From Aliidiomarina halalkaliphila (lineage in GTDB: Bacteria > Pseudomonadota > Gammaproteobacteria > Enterobacterales > Alteromonadaceae): a DNA stretch of 64,000 bases. Shown here in pieces: positions 49,089 to 58,272 of the stretch (position 1 is its first letter; every line of letters begins with the position of its first letter). Below the pieces are notes generated by a model. The model was given only the letters and a program-made list of their open reading frames with translations, had not been told where the DNA came from and did not search any database. The stretch covers positions 124,001 through 188,000 of the forward strand of contig NZ_VJWL01000002.1 of assembly GCF_007096385.1 (NCBI RefSeq), written 5' to 3'. The position numbers were made by a program, and so were the translations under genes.

Positions 49089-49934
49089 ATGGAACGAGCC
49101 GATTACCGAGTATGGCAAGATAAGTTCGAGCGCCTACGCAGTAATAAAGTGTTTGAAACAGTCGTGATTGCGATCATTTTATTTTCAGCACTGGTGATTG
49201 GGGCAAAAACCTACGATGAGGTAGTGCCTTACTCTGGGCTGATCGATGTACTTGATTACGCAATTACCCTCTTTTTTATTGTTGAATTAACCATCCGCAT
49301 TGCTGCGGAACGACGTTTCCGGGATTTCTTTAAGAACGGTTGGAATATCTTCGATTTTATTATCGTAGTGGGTAGCTTAATTCCGGTGGATAGCGCTGAG
49401 AGTATGTTGCTGGCGCGTTTACTCCGGATTTTCCGGGTGCTGCGCTTAGTCTCAATTGTGCCGGAACTTCGGGTGCTGATGGGCGCGTTCTTGAAAGCCC
49501 TGCCGAAGATGGCGTACGTGGCGTTGTTTATGTTTATCATTTTCTATATTTACGGTGCCGCCGGCAGCTTGTTTTTCCGCGAAGTGAATCCGTTCTATTG
49601 GGAAAACGTGGCAGTGGCCATGCTTACACTGTTTCGTATCGCGACCTTCGAAAGTTGGACGTCGATTATGTACGAAACTATGGAAGTTTACCCGTTATCC
49701 TGGATCTATTATCTAAGCTTTATTTTCTTCTCCGCATTTATTTTCCTCAATATGATGATTGGGATTGTGCTCGATGTGATGCAAAAAGAAAGCAGTGCCT
49801 TTGACAAGGAACAAGGGGTCGGTGAGTCTGCGGATCTGGATGCCATAAAAGACCATGTGGCAGGCCTCCATGAGAAAATGGACCACCTCACCGCGCACAT
49901 TAATCAGCTCACAGAACAGCAGCGAAAATCTTAG
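49089..49934 (+). CDS. Voltage-gated sodium channel (NaChBac family)
   Basis: Six-helix ion channel subunit of the prokaryotic BacNav family. From ATG 49089 the protein has 281 residues; GTG at 49074 is an alternative without a ribosome site. S4 carries regularly spaced Arg (110, 113, 116, 119, then 128) in LLARLLRIFRVLRL. The selectivity filter is TFESWTS (186-192), where the Glu ring gives Na+ selectivity; the usual Leu before Glu is Phe. S6 ends NMMIGIVLDVMQ and is followed by a likely coiled-coil (about 248-281). Divergent from the mnh operon across 240 bases, linking Na+ entry and Na+ extrusion. Confidence 0.92.
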   Translation: MERADYRVWQDKFERLRSNKVFETVVIAIILFSALVIGAKTYDEVVPYSGLIDVLDYAITLFFIVELTIRIAAERRFRDFFKNGWNIFDFIIVVGSLIPVDSAESMLLARLLRIFRVLRLVSIVPELRVLMGAFLKALPKMAYVALFMFIIFYIYGAAGSLFFREVNPFYWENVAVAMLTLFRIATFESWTSIMYETMEVYPLSWIYYLSFIFFSAFIFLNMMIGIVLDVMQKESSAFDKEQGVGESADLDAIKDHVAGLHEKMDHLTAHINQLTEQQRKS

Positions 49935-50111
49935 TGAACGGGCGCCATTGCCATCGGTATACGCGCCCAACGCTTAAGCTCTTTCGCCGACCTCCTTCGC
50001 AAGATCCCCAGAGCAGCGCTATAGTTAAGTTATTCTTGATAGGCTTGGCATAGCGCTCGTCGACACCGACAGGGTTGCCTTTGGCCTATTCTTTTTACTG
50101 GTGGGGGTTAT

Positions 50112-51464
50112 ATGACGATCCTTCGAATAGGAATGGTGATTGCCGCTTTGGCGGTATTCAGTAATGCATCAGCGCAAACCGAATCGGAATGGACGGTGTT
50201 TGAAAATGTGAATTTGCTCACCATGGCAGAGCGATCTGACCGACCCATTCGCAGAAATCAAACGGTGTTCGTGCAGGGTGATCGGATTGCTGCAGTTGCG
50301 CCCGCGGGGATCTTGTCGATCCCGCAAGGGGCGCGACGTATTGATGGAACAGGCAAATATTTATTGCCCGGATTAGCGGAAATGCATGGGCATGTGCCGC
50401 CGTTACAGTCCTTTCAAGGTGTTCCAGACCGTTATCTCGACGATGCATTGTTCTTATACATAGCCGGCGGTGTTACTACAGTACGCGGTATGTTGGGGCA
50501 TCCCCATCAGTTGCAGCTCAAGCAAGATATTGCGGATGGTACCCGGGTGGGACCTACTCTGTATCTTGCCGGTCCAAGTTTTAATGGCAATACCGTAACC
50601 TCGCCGCTGCAGGCACGAGAGCGGGTGCGGGAACACAAGCAAGAAGGGTGGGATCTATTGAAAATTCACCCAGGTCTCACCTTACGTAACTACGAAGCGC
50701 TAGCGGAAGAAGCCAGAACACTAGGCATCGATTTTGCCGGGCATGTGCCAGAGGATGTAGGGATTCGCCATGCGATTATCTTGGGAAGCCGAACCATCGA
50801 TCATTTAGATGGATACATGGCAGAGGTAAATGGCTTTGAGGCGGAAGTAAGCGACGATGCGCTGCGCGAGCTTGCGCAATTTACTCGAGCTCATCAGGTA
50901 GGCGTAGTGCCTACCATGGCACTGTGGGAAACCATTATTGGTGCGGCAGACAAAGATGCGTTGCTGAGTTTTGAGGAACTCAAATATGTGCCAACGCAAG
51001 TACGGCAGGGCTGGAAGAACTTTCTTGCAGAACCCCGCAGCCAGTATTACACGGGGGATACCGCTCGCATTCATGCAGAAAATCGACGCCGCTTATTGGC
51101 AATAATGCATGAAGAAGGTGTGGAGATTCTATTGGGAACGGATGCACCCCAGCTATTCAGTGTGCCAGGCCTGTCTATGCGTCGAGAAATTCCGCATATG
51201 TTGGCGGCGGGAATGAGTCCTTATGATGTAATTTATTCGGGCACTGTAGCAGTGGGCCGATACTTTCAAGAAGAGGATAACTTCGGTCAAGTGATTCCTG
51301 ATCAGCGGGCGGATTTACTTTTGGTGTCTGATAATCCGTTAACCAATATCGAAACCTTATATACACCGGAATGGGTCATGGTGCGCGGTGAGCTGTGGAG
51401 TCGCGCGCAAATCGACGAGAAACTCGCTGAAATTGAACGGGCATATCAGGAAGAACAAGAATAG
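50112..51464 (+). CDS. Secreted amidohydrolase, second copy type
   Basis: A 450-residue amidohydrolase-superfamily protein with a signal peptide (about 1-21, ending NASAQ). Metal-site motifs: HGHVP, Lys in DLLKIHPG, GHVPED, DHLDGY and LLGTDAPQ. It is more diverged from the prolidase-like protein at 39.5 kb than a recent duplicate would be. Substrate unknown; related proteins act on peptides or cyclic amides. The ATG follows a GGGGG ribosome site. A single gene, convergent with the isochorismatase-like gene. Confidence 0.84.
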   Translation: MTILRIGMVIAALAVFSNASAQTESEWTVFENVNLLTMAERSDRPIRRNQTVFVQGDRIAAVAPAGILSIPQGARRIDGTGKYLLPGLAEMHGHVPPLQSFQGVPDRYLDDALFLYIAGGVTTVRGMLGHPHQLQLKQDIADGTRVGPTLYLAGPSFNGNTVTSPLQARERVREHKQEGWDLLKIHPGLTLRNYEALAEEARTLGIDFAGHVPEDVGIRHAIILGSRTIDHLDGYMAEVNGFEAEVSDDALRELAQFTRAHQVGVVPTMALWETIIGAADKDALLSFEELKYVPTQVRQGWKNFLAEPRSQYYTGDTARIHAENRRRLLAIMHEEGVEILLGTDAPQLFSVPGLSMRREIPHMLAAGMSPYDVIYSGTVAVGRYFQEEDNFGQVIPDQRADLLLVSDNPLTNIETLYTPEWVMVRGELWSRAQIDEKLAEIERAYQEEQE

Positions 51465-51510
51465 AGATTGGCTGCGCTCGCGCCGGAACGGCATGAGCGC
51501 AGTTTTTAAT

Positions 51511-52080
51511 TTAGCGGATATAAGCTTTGCTGATGGTTCTAAATTGATCTGTGCCAGCGCGCTCGAGCCATTCAAAAATCACCATTTCACTCGACACAAC
51601 ATGAGCACCCGCTTGTGCCATACGCGCTAAAGCCCGTTCTTTATTCTCAGGGCTTCGCGAAGATACCGCATCAGCCACTACAAATACGTGATACTCGAGG
51701 GCCAGTAAATCAAGTACGGTCTGCAATACACATACGTGGGTTTCCGTGCCGGTAACCACAACTTGGGTGCGGCCAAGGGACGCAAGTTGATCACGAAATT
51801 CAGGCTCGCGCCCAGCGCTAAAGTGAATCTTTTCGTAGAAATGAGCTCCGGCAAGCGGTTCTTGCAGTGATGGCACCGTAGCTCCAAGGCCTTTTGGATA
51901 TTGTTCTGTATAGAGGCGGGGGAGCTGAAGTTCGGCGGCCACGCGCAGCAAGCGAACATTTTCAGCAATAAGTGCGTCGACATTGGCAATGGCTGGCGCA
52001 AGCCGTTCTTGAATATCAATAATTAAGAGGAGGCTCTGGGCTGCGTGCAGTGTCGATTGCGACGGTGTGAATGCTGTCAT
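51511..52080 (-). CDS. Isochorismatase-like cysteine hydrolase
   Basis: 189-residue member of the isochorismatase/nicotinamidase superfamily. The expected catalytic triad is visible: Asp in LLIIDIQERL, Lys in YEKIHFSA, and the nucleophile Cys in GTETHVCVLQT. The cis-peptide and metal sites of nicotinamidases are less clear, and the protein resembles the YcaC-like group of unknown physiological role. Transcribed towards the amidohydrolase gene and starting about 40 bases after flgN ends, so read-through from flgMN is possible. Confidence 0.87.
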   Translation of the reverse strand: MTAFTPSQSTLHAAQSLLLIIDIQERLAPAIANVDALIAENVRLLRVAAELQLPRLYTEQYPKGLGATVPSLQEPLAGAHFYEKIHFSAGREPEFRDQLASLGRTQVVVTGTETHVCVLQTVLDLLALEYHVFVVADAVSSRSPENKERALARMAQAGAHVVSSEMVIFEWLERAGTDQFRTISKAYIR

Positions 52081-52122
52081 AGGAACGCCTTGATGACCAT
52101 CAAAGAACGCAGTATGACAAAT

Positions 52123-52572
52123 TTAAGCGCGAGAGTTAACTCGGCGCCGGTTTTTCTGGGCTTGCCCATCGGGGCCGTAGAGTGAAGAACCAGCTGCATC
52201 GCGAAGCAAATTTAGCATATGCTGATTGTGCTGTAATCGATGCGCGATAAGTTCGCCATTGAGGCTATTGAGGTGGGCGACCTGCTCGGTAAGTTCCAGC
52301 ATACGCTGCCAATGAGAAGCACAGCCCGCATCTGCTGCAGCCTTCTGGGAACCTTGAGTATCAAGGTCGTAGCCGAGACGCGTTTGGACTGAGCGTCGTG
52401 ACGACTCTGCCTTTTCCAGTTCAACAAAAAGTTTTTGCTTCGCTTTCGCAAGCTCGCCGAGTTGATCACCATCAATGGCGCCTTCGCCCAATAGCGATTG
52501 CTCCCGTTGTAATAACGAGAGCAAGGATTCAAGTCGGTGTTGCTGCTGTTCAAGCAAAGCTTGAAGGCTCAT
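52123..52572 (-). CDS. flgN: Flagellar export chaperone FlgN
   Basis: Cytoplasmic chaperone for hook-filament junction proteins FlgK and FlgL. The 149-residue protein is almost all helix, with heptad-like leucines from the start (LQALLEQQQHRLESLLSLLQRE) and an asparagine/histidine-rich C-terminal helix (HLNSLNGELIAHRLQHNQHMLNLL) typical of FlgN. Starts 14 bases after flgM; its clients flgK and flgL lie about 8 kb away on the plus strand. Confidence 0.88.
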   Translation of the reverse strand: MSLQALLEQQQHRLESLLSLLQREQSLLGEGAIDGDQLGELAKAKQKLFVELEKAESSRRSVQTRLGYDLDTQGSQKAAADAGCASHWQRMLELTEQVAHLNSLNGELIAHRLQHNQHMLNLLRDAAGSSLYGPDGQAQKNRRRVNSRA

Positions 52573-52586
52573 ACTTCAGCCTCGTG

Positions 52587-52862
52587 TTAGTTGTCGAGTA
52601 ACTCGCGAACGCTATCAATTAGGCTGCCGGCGATTTGATCGGCACGGATATCTAATTTGCCGTCACGAATGGCTTCACGCAATTCTTCCACGCGCGCCAT
52701 ATCGATGTCTTGACTCGTGTTGTCCAATGTTTGACTCAAGTGCGTTACCGCACCAGGCGTGCTCGCACTGGCTGCTTTGTCGGTTGCGCCCGACTTACCC
52801 GCTTGTTTGCCCTGGTCCGTTTGATTGGTCAGGGGCAATGATTGAATGCCGTTAACTTTCAA
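52587..52862 (-). CDS. flgM: Anti-sigma-28 factor FlgM
   Basis: Binds FliA (sigma-28) until the hook is complete and is then exported through it, releasing late gene expression. The 91-residue protein starts at TTG with an AAGGGG ribosome site; no other start keeps the N-terminus MKVNGIQSL. The C-terminal half (about 52-88: DMARVEELREAIRDGKLDI followed by IAGSLI) is the sigma-binding domain. Driven by a consensus sigma-28 promoter at 52897-52923, so FlgM is itself under the control of its target. Confidence 0.93.
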   Translation of the reverse strand: MKVNGIQSLPLTNQTDQGKQAGKSGATDKAASASTPGAVTHLSQTLDNTSQDIDMARVEELREAIRDGKLDIRADQIAGSLIDSVRELLDN

Positions 52863-52896
52863 GATTTTCCCCTTACAGTAGTGGGTCTTACTGGCA

Positions 52897-52923
52897 TTAT
52901 CGGCCGTTGATAGTGAAACTTTA
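52897..52923 (-). promoter_or_regulatory. Sigma-28 promoter of flgMN
   Basis: On the minus strand TAAAGTTT and GCCGATAA are 11 bases apart, a perfect match to the FliA consensus. It lies 35 bases upstream of the flgM start. Confidence 0.88.
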
Positions 52924-52975
52924 GCACAATTTCGGGTAAAAAATCAGCGTTTCGTTGCGTAAAAATCCACCGGTG

Positions 52976-53695
52976 TTAAGGCTGGATAATCACACGCGCC
53001 TCAGCCTTCACTTGCCCAGATACAATCTCGCGCTGGGACAGCCGAACTCGGATCGTATCACCCACACCACCTTCGTCCATCGCTTCACCTTCTCGGGAAA
53101 TTTCAAAGCCGCTGCCTTGCACCGTGACACTGACGCGATCGCCCCGGCGAATGACCGGCGCAGATTGGACCATATGTGATTGAAATACTTGGCCCTGGCG
53201 CAATGAGCGCCGGACTAATTTACCTAATAACTGCTCTTTCTCTAGAATCGTGTCACCACCATTTCGCGGCAGTTCACCGTAATCCATAGTTAGCATATCT
53301 AAGGTGAGTAAGGTGCCTGGTAAAATATTCTGAGCGGCAACGACATAGTGCCCCATCAAGGTGATTTGCGCTTGCATGTAACGTACTTGCTGACCTTGGC
53401 CACCACAGCGTACACCGACAGAAACACGACCGACAGAGCGTTGTGCCGGATTGGGGAAGAACGGTTGTGGCTGCACACAATGACCAAACTGCGCATTTGG
53501 TTGAATGACTTCGATCACCACTTCATCGGCAAGGCCTTGGGTTTCGGCATACAAGAATTGCTGAACAGCCTGTACCAAGGCGCGGTTATCGTCAGCCTGT
53601 ACTGCATGGATGCTGCCTAAAAACACCCACAGAGCAGCCAGAGCGCTGACGCGGAGCGCGCGTAGGTGCGGTCGTTTTATGCGCTGTAATGTCAT
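52976..53695 (-). CDS. flgA: Flagella basal body P-ring formation protein FlgA
   Basis: Periplasmic chaperone for assembly of the FlgI P ring. From the ATG at 53695 (GAAGG upstream; the TTG at 53701 is less likely) the protein has 239 residues with a Sec signal (about 1-34, ending AVQA), then a pre-SAF region and the SAF domain (ILPGTLLTLDML and VIRRGDRVSVTV segments) typical of FlgA. It is divergent from flgB. In many Vibrio and Shewanella genomes cheV and cheR lie between flgA and flgB; here they are absent. Confidence 0.92.
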   Translation of the reverse strand: MTLQRIKRPHLRALRVSALAALWVFLGSIHAVQADDNRALVQAVQQFLYAETQGLADEVVIEVIQPNAQFGHCVQPQPFFPNPAQRSVGRVSVGVRCGGQGQQVRYMQAQITLMGHYVVAAQNILPGTLLTLDMLTMDYGELPRNGGDTILEKEQLLGKLVRRSLRQGQVFQSHMVQSAPVIRRGDRVSVTVQGSGFEISREGEAMDEGGVGDTIRVRLSQREIVSGQVKAEARVIIQP

Positions 53696-53916
53696 AACCA
53701 AATACCTTCAAGCCACTTTCCCGATGCTCATTATAGGGATCCTTGAATCGCTTTAAGGCGAGAAATGGCGATCAAAAAGCGGCTTTTTTCATCATTTGAT
53801 TCGACAATCCCACCGCTAATCTTGACCATGCCGAAAATCCCCTGCGTCACGCTGAGGTTTCGGAATGAATAAAAGAAACGGTGCTTTGGCACCACATAAC
53901 TGCAAAAGGTAGCGTC

Positions 53917-54333
53917 ATGATCGACAAATTGACCGGAGCATTTAACTTCCACCAAGAAGCGCTGAACTTGCGAGATCAGCGGCAAAAGGTGCTGGCAAGC
54001 AATATTGCAAACGCGGATACGCCGAACTACAAGGCCCGTGATTTCGATTTTGCCGCAGAGCTAAAGCGTGCTGTTGACCAAGGCCGCTCAGCCCAAGCAA
54101 CGAACCAGTTACAACGCACCCATAACGGTCATATTGCAGGATCAGGCGCGGCTATGTCAGGTGTGCAAACCATGCAGTTCACGGTTCCAGCGCAATCGCG
54201 ATTGGATGGCAATACGGTAGATATGGACCTCGAGCGCAGTAAGTTTCTCGATAACTCCGTGCGTTATCAAGCCAGCCTGACGTTTGTAAATAGTCGCATT
54301 AGCGGATTGCGCAATGCGATGCAGCCTGAGTAA
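53917..54333 (+). CDS. flgB: Flagellar basal-body rod protein FlgB
   Basis: Proximal rod subunit. From ATG 53917 (AAGGT ribosome site) the protein has 138 residues. It has the rod/hook family N-terminal motif [18 protein letters not shown] and the C-terminal amphipathic helix [19 protein letters not shown]. The frame extends upstream to 53881 but without family support. First gene of flgBCDEFGHIJKL. Confidence 0.94.
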   Translation: MIDKLTGAFNFHQEALNLRDQRQKVLASNIANADTPNYKARDFDFAAELKRAVDQGRSAQATNQLQRTHNGHIAGSGAAMSGVQTMQFTVPAQSRLDGNTVDMDLERSKFLDNSVRYQASLTFVNSRISGLRNAMQPE

Positions 54334-54347
54334 GAGGAGACACACCG

Positions 54348-54752
54348 ATGAGTATGTTCTCAATTTTTGATATTTCTGGCTCAGCCCTCACTGCGCAATC
54401 ACAACGCATGAATGTCTCGGCCAGCAATATGGCAAATGCCGATAGTGTCACCGGACCAAACGGTACGCCCTATCAAGCCAAGCAAGTCGTGTTTGAAAAC
54501 AAGTTGAATGGCAACAACGGTGTGGGTGGCGTGCAAGTGCGGGAAGTTATCACCGACCCAACGCCAGGCCGAATGGAGTATCGCCCCGGCCATCCTTTAG
54601 CCAATGAAGAAGGCTATGTGCAAATGCCAAACGTGGATCCGGTGGCGGAAATGGTCAATATGATCTCTGCATCGCGCTCCTACCAAGCCAACGTTGAGGT
54701 GATGAATACCAGCAAACAGCTGTTGCTCAGAACCCTAAGCATCGGGGAGTAA
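54348..54752 (+). CDS. flgC: Flagellar basal-body rod protein FlgC
   Basis: Proximal rod subunit of 134 residues. The motif [19 protein letters not shown] near the N-terminus and the C-terminal [29 protein letters not shown] are diagnostic of FlgC. It starts 14 bases after flgB with an AGAGGAG ribosome site. Confidence 0.96.
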   Translation: MSMFSIFDISGSALTAQSQRMNVSASNMANADSVTGPNGTPYQAKQVVFENKLNGNNGVGGVQVREVITDPTPGRMEYRPGHPLANEEGYVQMPNVDPVAEMVNMISASRSYQANVEVMNTSKQLLLRTLSIGE

Positions 54753-54756
54753 GGTG

Positions 54757-55434
54757 ATGACGCCGAATATCAATCAACTCGACCCATCCGTAATCAATGC
54801 GATTAATGGTGGTGGGCCGGCAGGGCAGCGAAATAGCGCGGAAATGCGCGAAAACTTTATGACGTTGCTCGTCGCACAGTTACGCAATCAAGATCCGCTG
54901 AATCCCATGGATAACGCGGAGATGACCTCCCAACTTGCGCAAATAAACACGGTAAGTGGCATCGAGCAACTGAACGAGACCATGAACGGTATCAACGACC
55001 AAATCGATGCCAGCAAATTTATGCAAGCGACCGCACTGATTGGCAAAGCTGTACTAGTGCCGGGCGAGCGCGTTTTGGTAGGTGAAGGTGAAACCACACC
55101 GATCGGTATTGAGCTCGGTCGTAATGCTGAGAAAGTGAAAGTTTCTATTGTCGATGGAAGTGGCCAAGTTGTTCGTGAACTTGATTTAGGTCGCATGAAT
55201 TCAGGCATGCACTCTATTGCCTGGGATGGAAAGTTAGCCGATGGCACACAGGCCCCTAACGGCGCTTATCGGTTCCGTGTAGAAGCGGAAGCCGAAGGCA
55301 AGCCGGTGTCGTCTAAGAGCTTTAATTACGCACAGGTATTGGCTGTAAGCCAAGGCCACCCAGATGGTCCGCGTTTAGACCTCGGTGGTATTTATGAGCC
55401 GGTCCGACTTGAAGATGTACGTCAGGTAATCTGA
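54757..55434 (+). CDS. flgD: Flagellar hook assembly protein FlgD
   Basis: Hook-cap scaffold needed for FlgE polymerisation. 225 residues from ATG 54757 (a GTG lies just before). The export/cap segment FMTLLVAQLRNQDPLNPMDNAEMTSQLAQINTVSGI is conserved, followed by Ig-like and FlgD-Tudor-like domains (about 100-225). Stop of flgC is four bases upstream. Confidence 0.95.
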   Translation: MTPNINQLDPSVINAINGGGPAGQRNSAEMRENFMTLLVAQLRNQDPLNPMDNAEMTSQLAQINTVSGIEQLNETMNGINDQIDASKFMQATALIGKAVLVPGERVLVGEGETTPIGIELGRNAEKVKVSIVDGSGQVVRELDLGRMNSGMHSIAWDGKLADGTQAPNGAYRFRVEAEAEGKPVSSKSFNYAQVLAVSQGHPDGPRLDLGGIYEPVRLEDVRQVI

Positions 55435-55480
55435 TCCAAGGTCAGAACCAGATTTTAGTAAGCTTAAAAGGAGCTTCAAT

Positions 55481-56665
55481 ATGAGTTTTTCACAAGCACT
55501 AAGTGGTCTGCGAGCAGCAGCAACTAACCTCAATGTCGTGGGTAATAACATTGCTAACGCCCAGACAGTAGGCTTTAAGAGTTCTGGCGTTCAGTTTTCT
55601 GACGTATACGCAAACTCGCAAGGCGGTTTAGGTACGCGGGTCTCTGACATCGTTCAGAACTTTAACGAAGGTAACTTGGAAACCACCAATCGGACCATGG
55701 ACCTCGCCATTACTGGCAATGGTTTCTTCCGGTTTATGGCTGGCGACGAAGTCATGTACTCACGCAATGGTCAGCTCACCATGACTAACGATGGTTACAT
55801 GGTAAATGCCCAAGGTGCCCGCTTAACTGGGTATCCGGCGGGTGCAGCTATTGGCTCACAGCCGCAGGAACTTCGCATCCCATCAGGTGGTTTGCAAGCC
55901 CAACCGACCAATGAGATCGCCGCAAGTTTTAACTTAGATGCGCGCTCAGGAAATATCGACCGTGGTGCAGTGCCATTCGATCGCAATGATCCAGATTCCT
56001 ATCACTATGCGAATACCGTGAGTGTTTACGATTCTTTAGGGCGTCAATACAGCGCATTGATGTACTTCTCAAAAGTGGGTGATAACCAATGGGAAGTGCG
56101 CTTATCTCGAAATGGCGATCTTGCACCAGAAGTGGGCGAAATTACCTTTGATAGTAACGGTCTCTTGCAAGGTACCAATGGTCTTGACGGATTTACATTC
56201 GCTCCGGGCGGTGGCGCTAACGATATGAGCGTAGCCTTCGACGTGCAAGGCACGACTCAGTTTGCCAACGAGTTTGAATTGAACAACCTGCAGCAAGATG
56301 GATACACCTCGGGCACTTTAGTACGTGTAGCGATTGACGATGAAGGCAATATCATCGGTACCTATACCAATGAGCAAAGCCAAAATTTGGGTACGATCGC
56401 GCTTGCTTCATTCCGTAATATGGAAGGTTTACGGGCGATTGGTGACAACGGTTGGTCTGAAACTGCTGACTCCGGTGCGCCTATCTTAGGTTTAGCCGGT
56501 CAAGGCCAGTTTGGCAGTATCGCCTCAGGGGTCGTTGAGCAATCGAACGTGGATCTTACCCAAGAGCTGGTGGCTTTGATCATTGCGCAACGTAATTACC
56601 AAGCAAACGCGCAAAGTATCAAAACCCAAGACGAAGTACTGCAAGCGACAGTAAACCTGCGCTAA
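55481..56665 (+). CDS. flgE: Flagellar hook protein FlgE
   Basis: Hook subunit of 394 residues with the common N-terminal motif NVVGNNIANAQTVGFKSS, a variable D1-D2 middle, and the C-terminal SNVDLTQELVALIIAQRNYQANAQSI helix. A strong AAAAGGAG ribosome site precedes the ATG, matching the high subunit number required. Confidence 0.96.
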   Translation: MSFSQALSGLRAAATNLNVVGNNIANAQTVGFKSSGVQFSDVYANSQGGLGTRVSDIVQNFNEGNLETTNRTMDLAITGNGFFRFMAGDEVMYSRNGQLTMTNDGYMVNAQGARLTGYPAGAAIGSQPQELRIPSGGLQAQPTNEIAASFNLDARSGNIDRGAVPFDRNDPDSYHYANTVSVYDSLGRQYSALMYFSKVGDNQWEVRLSRNGDLAPEVGEITFDSNGLLQGTNGLDGFTFAPGGGANDMSVAFDVQGTTQFANEFELNNLQQDGYTSGTLVRVAIDDEGNIIGTYTNEQSQNLGTIALASFRNMEGLRAIGDNGWSETADSGAPILGLAGQGQFGSIASGVVEQSNVDLTQELVALIIAQRNYQANAQSIKTQDEVLQATVNLR

Positions 56666-56700
56666 GTACAGATAGCATCTGAACGAACGAGGAGTCAGTA

Positions 56701-57441
56701 ATGGATCCAATACTTTACACCGCAATGGGCGGCGCCAAGCAAACACTCGATGACCAGGCGGTGATTAATCACAACTTGGCGAACGTATCGACGAGTGGGT
56801 TTCGTGCTCAGCTCAGCGCAGTGCGCGCGGTACCTATTGGTGGCCCCGGGGTGCATGACACCCGAACTGCGGTGGTGGGTTCGACTCCTCTGTTCGATCA
56901 ACAAGCAGGCCCAGTAAATACCACCGGACGCCCCTTGGACGTTGCCTTACGCGGTGATGCCTGGATGGCGGTGCAAGCAGACGACGGTACCGAAGCATAC
57001 ACCCGTCGCGGTGATCTGAATGTGGACCAAAATGGTGTGTTAAGCAGTAATGGACGCCCTGTACTCGGTGCGGGTGGCCCCATTGTGATTCCACTCGGTG
57101 CGGAAGTGACCATCGGTGAAGACGGCACCATTACCATGAAAGCGGAAGGCGCACGCCCAACAGAAGTGTCGGAAATTGATCGTATCAAAATGGTCAGTGG
57201 CGATGCGGCGGTGCTGGAACGCGGCTTAGATGGCTTGTTCCGCGGTATGAATGGGCCCTTGGAACAGAATGAAGATGCGCGGCTTGCTACAGGAGCGCTG
57301 GAAGGAAGTAACGTGAGCGCCATTGAAGCCATGGTCGCAATGATTAATAACCAGCGCAAATACGATATGCAGATGAAAGTCATTTCAACTGCCGACGAAA
57401 ATGCACAACGCGCAAATAGCCTGCTTTCAGTGCAGGGCTAA
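56701..57441 (+). CDS. flgF: Flagellar basal-body rod protein FlgF
   Basis: Proximal rod subunit of 246 residues, with YTAMGGAKQTLDDQAVINHNLANVSTSGFRAQLSA at the N-terminus and VSAIEAMVAMINNQRKYDMQMKVI at the C-terminus. It has a GAGGAG ribosome site and sits between flgE and flgG as usual. Confidence 0.96.
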   Translation: MDPILYTAMGGAKQTLDDQAVINHNLANVSTSGFRAQLSAVRAVPIGGPGVHDTRTAVVGSTPLFDQQAGPVNTTGRPLDVALRGDAWMAVQADDGTEAYTRRGDLNVDQNGVLSSNGRPVLGAGGPIVIPLGAEVTIGEDGTITMKAEGARPTEVSEIDRIKMVSGDAAVLERGLDGLFRGMNGPLEQNEDARLATGALEGSNVSAIEAMVAMINNQRKYDMQMKVISTADENAQRANSLLSVQG

Positions 57442-57459
57442 CTTCGGAGACTCTTTATT

Positions 57460-58242
57460 ATGATTAAATCACTCTGGACCGGAAAAACAGGCCTTGAAGC
57501 GCAGCAGTTTCAGATGGACGTGATTACCAATAACCTCGCGAACGTGAATACCACCGGGTTTAAGCGTTCACGTGCGGTTTTTGAAGATTTGTTGTATCAA
57601 AATATGCGTCAGCCTGGAGCTTTGAACAACGCTCAAGATCGCTTGCCTTCAGGCATGCAGGTCGGTACCGGTGTTCGCCCGGTAGCAACCGAGCGTTTGC
57701 ATACCCAAGGGAGTTTAGTCGCGACGGAAAACTCGCGTGACCTAGCGATCAACGGGAACGGCTTCTTTCAGGTACTCATGCCAGATGGTGAAGTGGCATT
57801 TACCCGTGATGGTAGTTTCCAGGTAGATCAAAATGGGCAAATGGTCACAGCCTCTGGCTATCCCCTTGAGCCGGGTATTTTTGTGCCGGCCAATGCCATG
57901 AGTGTGACTATCGGTGAAGATGGCATCGTTACCGTGACACAACCGGGTAACCCGCAGCCAACACAGGTTGGTCAAATTACCTTAGCGACATTTATTAACC
58001 CAACGGGACTGGAGAGTGTCGGCGGCAACCTGTACCGGGAAACTGCGTCATCAGGTCCGCGCAACGAATACACCCCAGGCGATAACGGCACCGGCAAGCT
58101 ATTCCAAGGGTACGTGGAAACGTCCAACGTGAACGTCGTGGAAGAAATGGTGAATATGATTCAAACCCAGCGTGCCTATGAGATTAACAGCCGAGCACTG
58201 CGTACGAGCGATGAGATGCTGTCGCGCCTAACGCAACTGTAA
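57460..58242 (+). CDS. flgG: Flagellar distal rod protein FlgG
   Basis: Distal rod subunit, 260 residues, the same length as in E. coli. Motifs: [39 protein letters not shown] at the N-terminus, [38 protein letters not shown] at the C-terminus. Confidence 0.97.
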   Translation: MIKSLWTGKTGLEAQQFQMDVITNNLANVNTTGFKRSRAVFEDLLYQNMRQPGALNNAQDRLPSGMQVGTGVRPVATERLHTQGSLVATENSRDLAINGNGFFQVLMPDGEVAFTRDGSFQVDQNGQMVTASGYPLEPGIFVPANAMSVTIGEDGIVTVTQPGNPQPTQVGQITLATFINPTGLESVGGNLYRETASSGPRNEYTPGDNGTGKLFQGYVETSNVNVVEEMVNMIQTQRAYEINSRALRTSDEMLSRLTQL

Positions 58243-58272
58243 ACGAACTATTGAGCTTTTGAGGCAACGATT

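Noticed and set aside
50060-50092. Another copy of the intergenic repeat (GGGTTGCCTTTGGCCT resembles 7127-7142)
   Set aside because: Only about 16 bases match and no arms or hairpin accompany them.
53889-53905. Sigma-54-like sequence TGGCACCACATAACTGC before flgB
   Set aside because: GG and GC are separated by 12 rather than 10 bases, outside the spacing tolerated by sigma-54.
53731-53985. 84-codon minus-strand frame in the flgA-flgB gap
   Set aside because: Overlaps the flgB start and has no resemblance to a known flagellar or chemotaxis protein.
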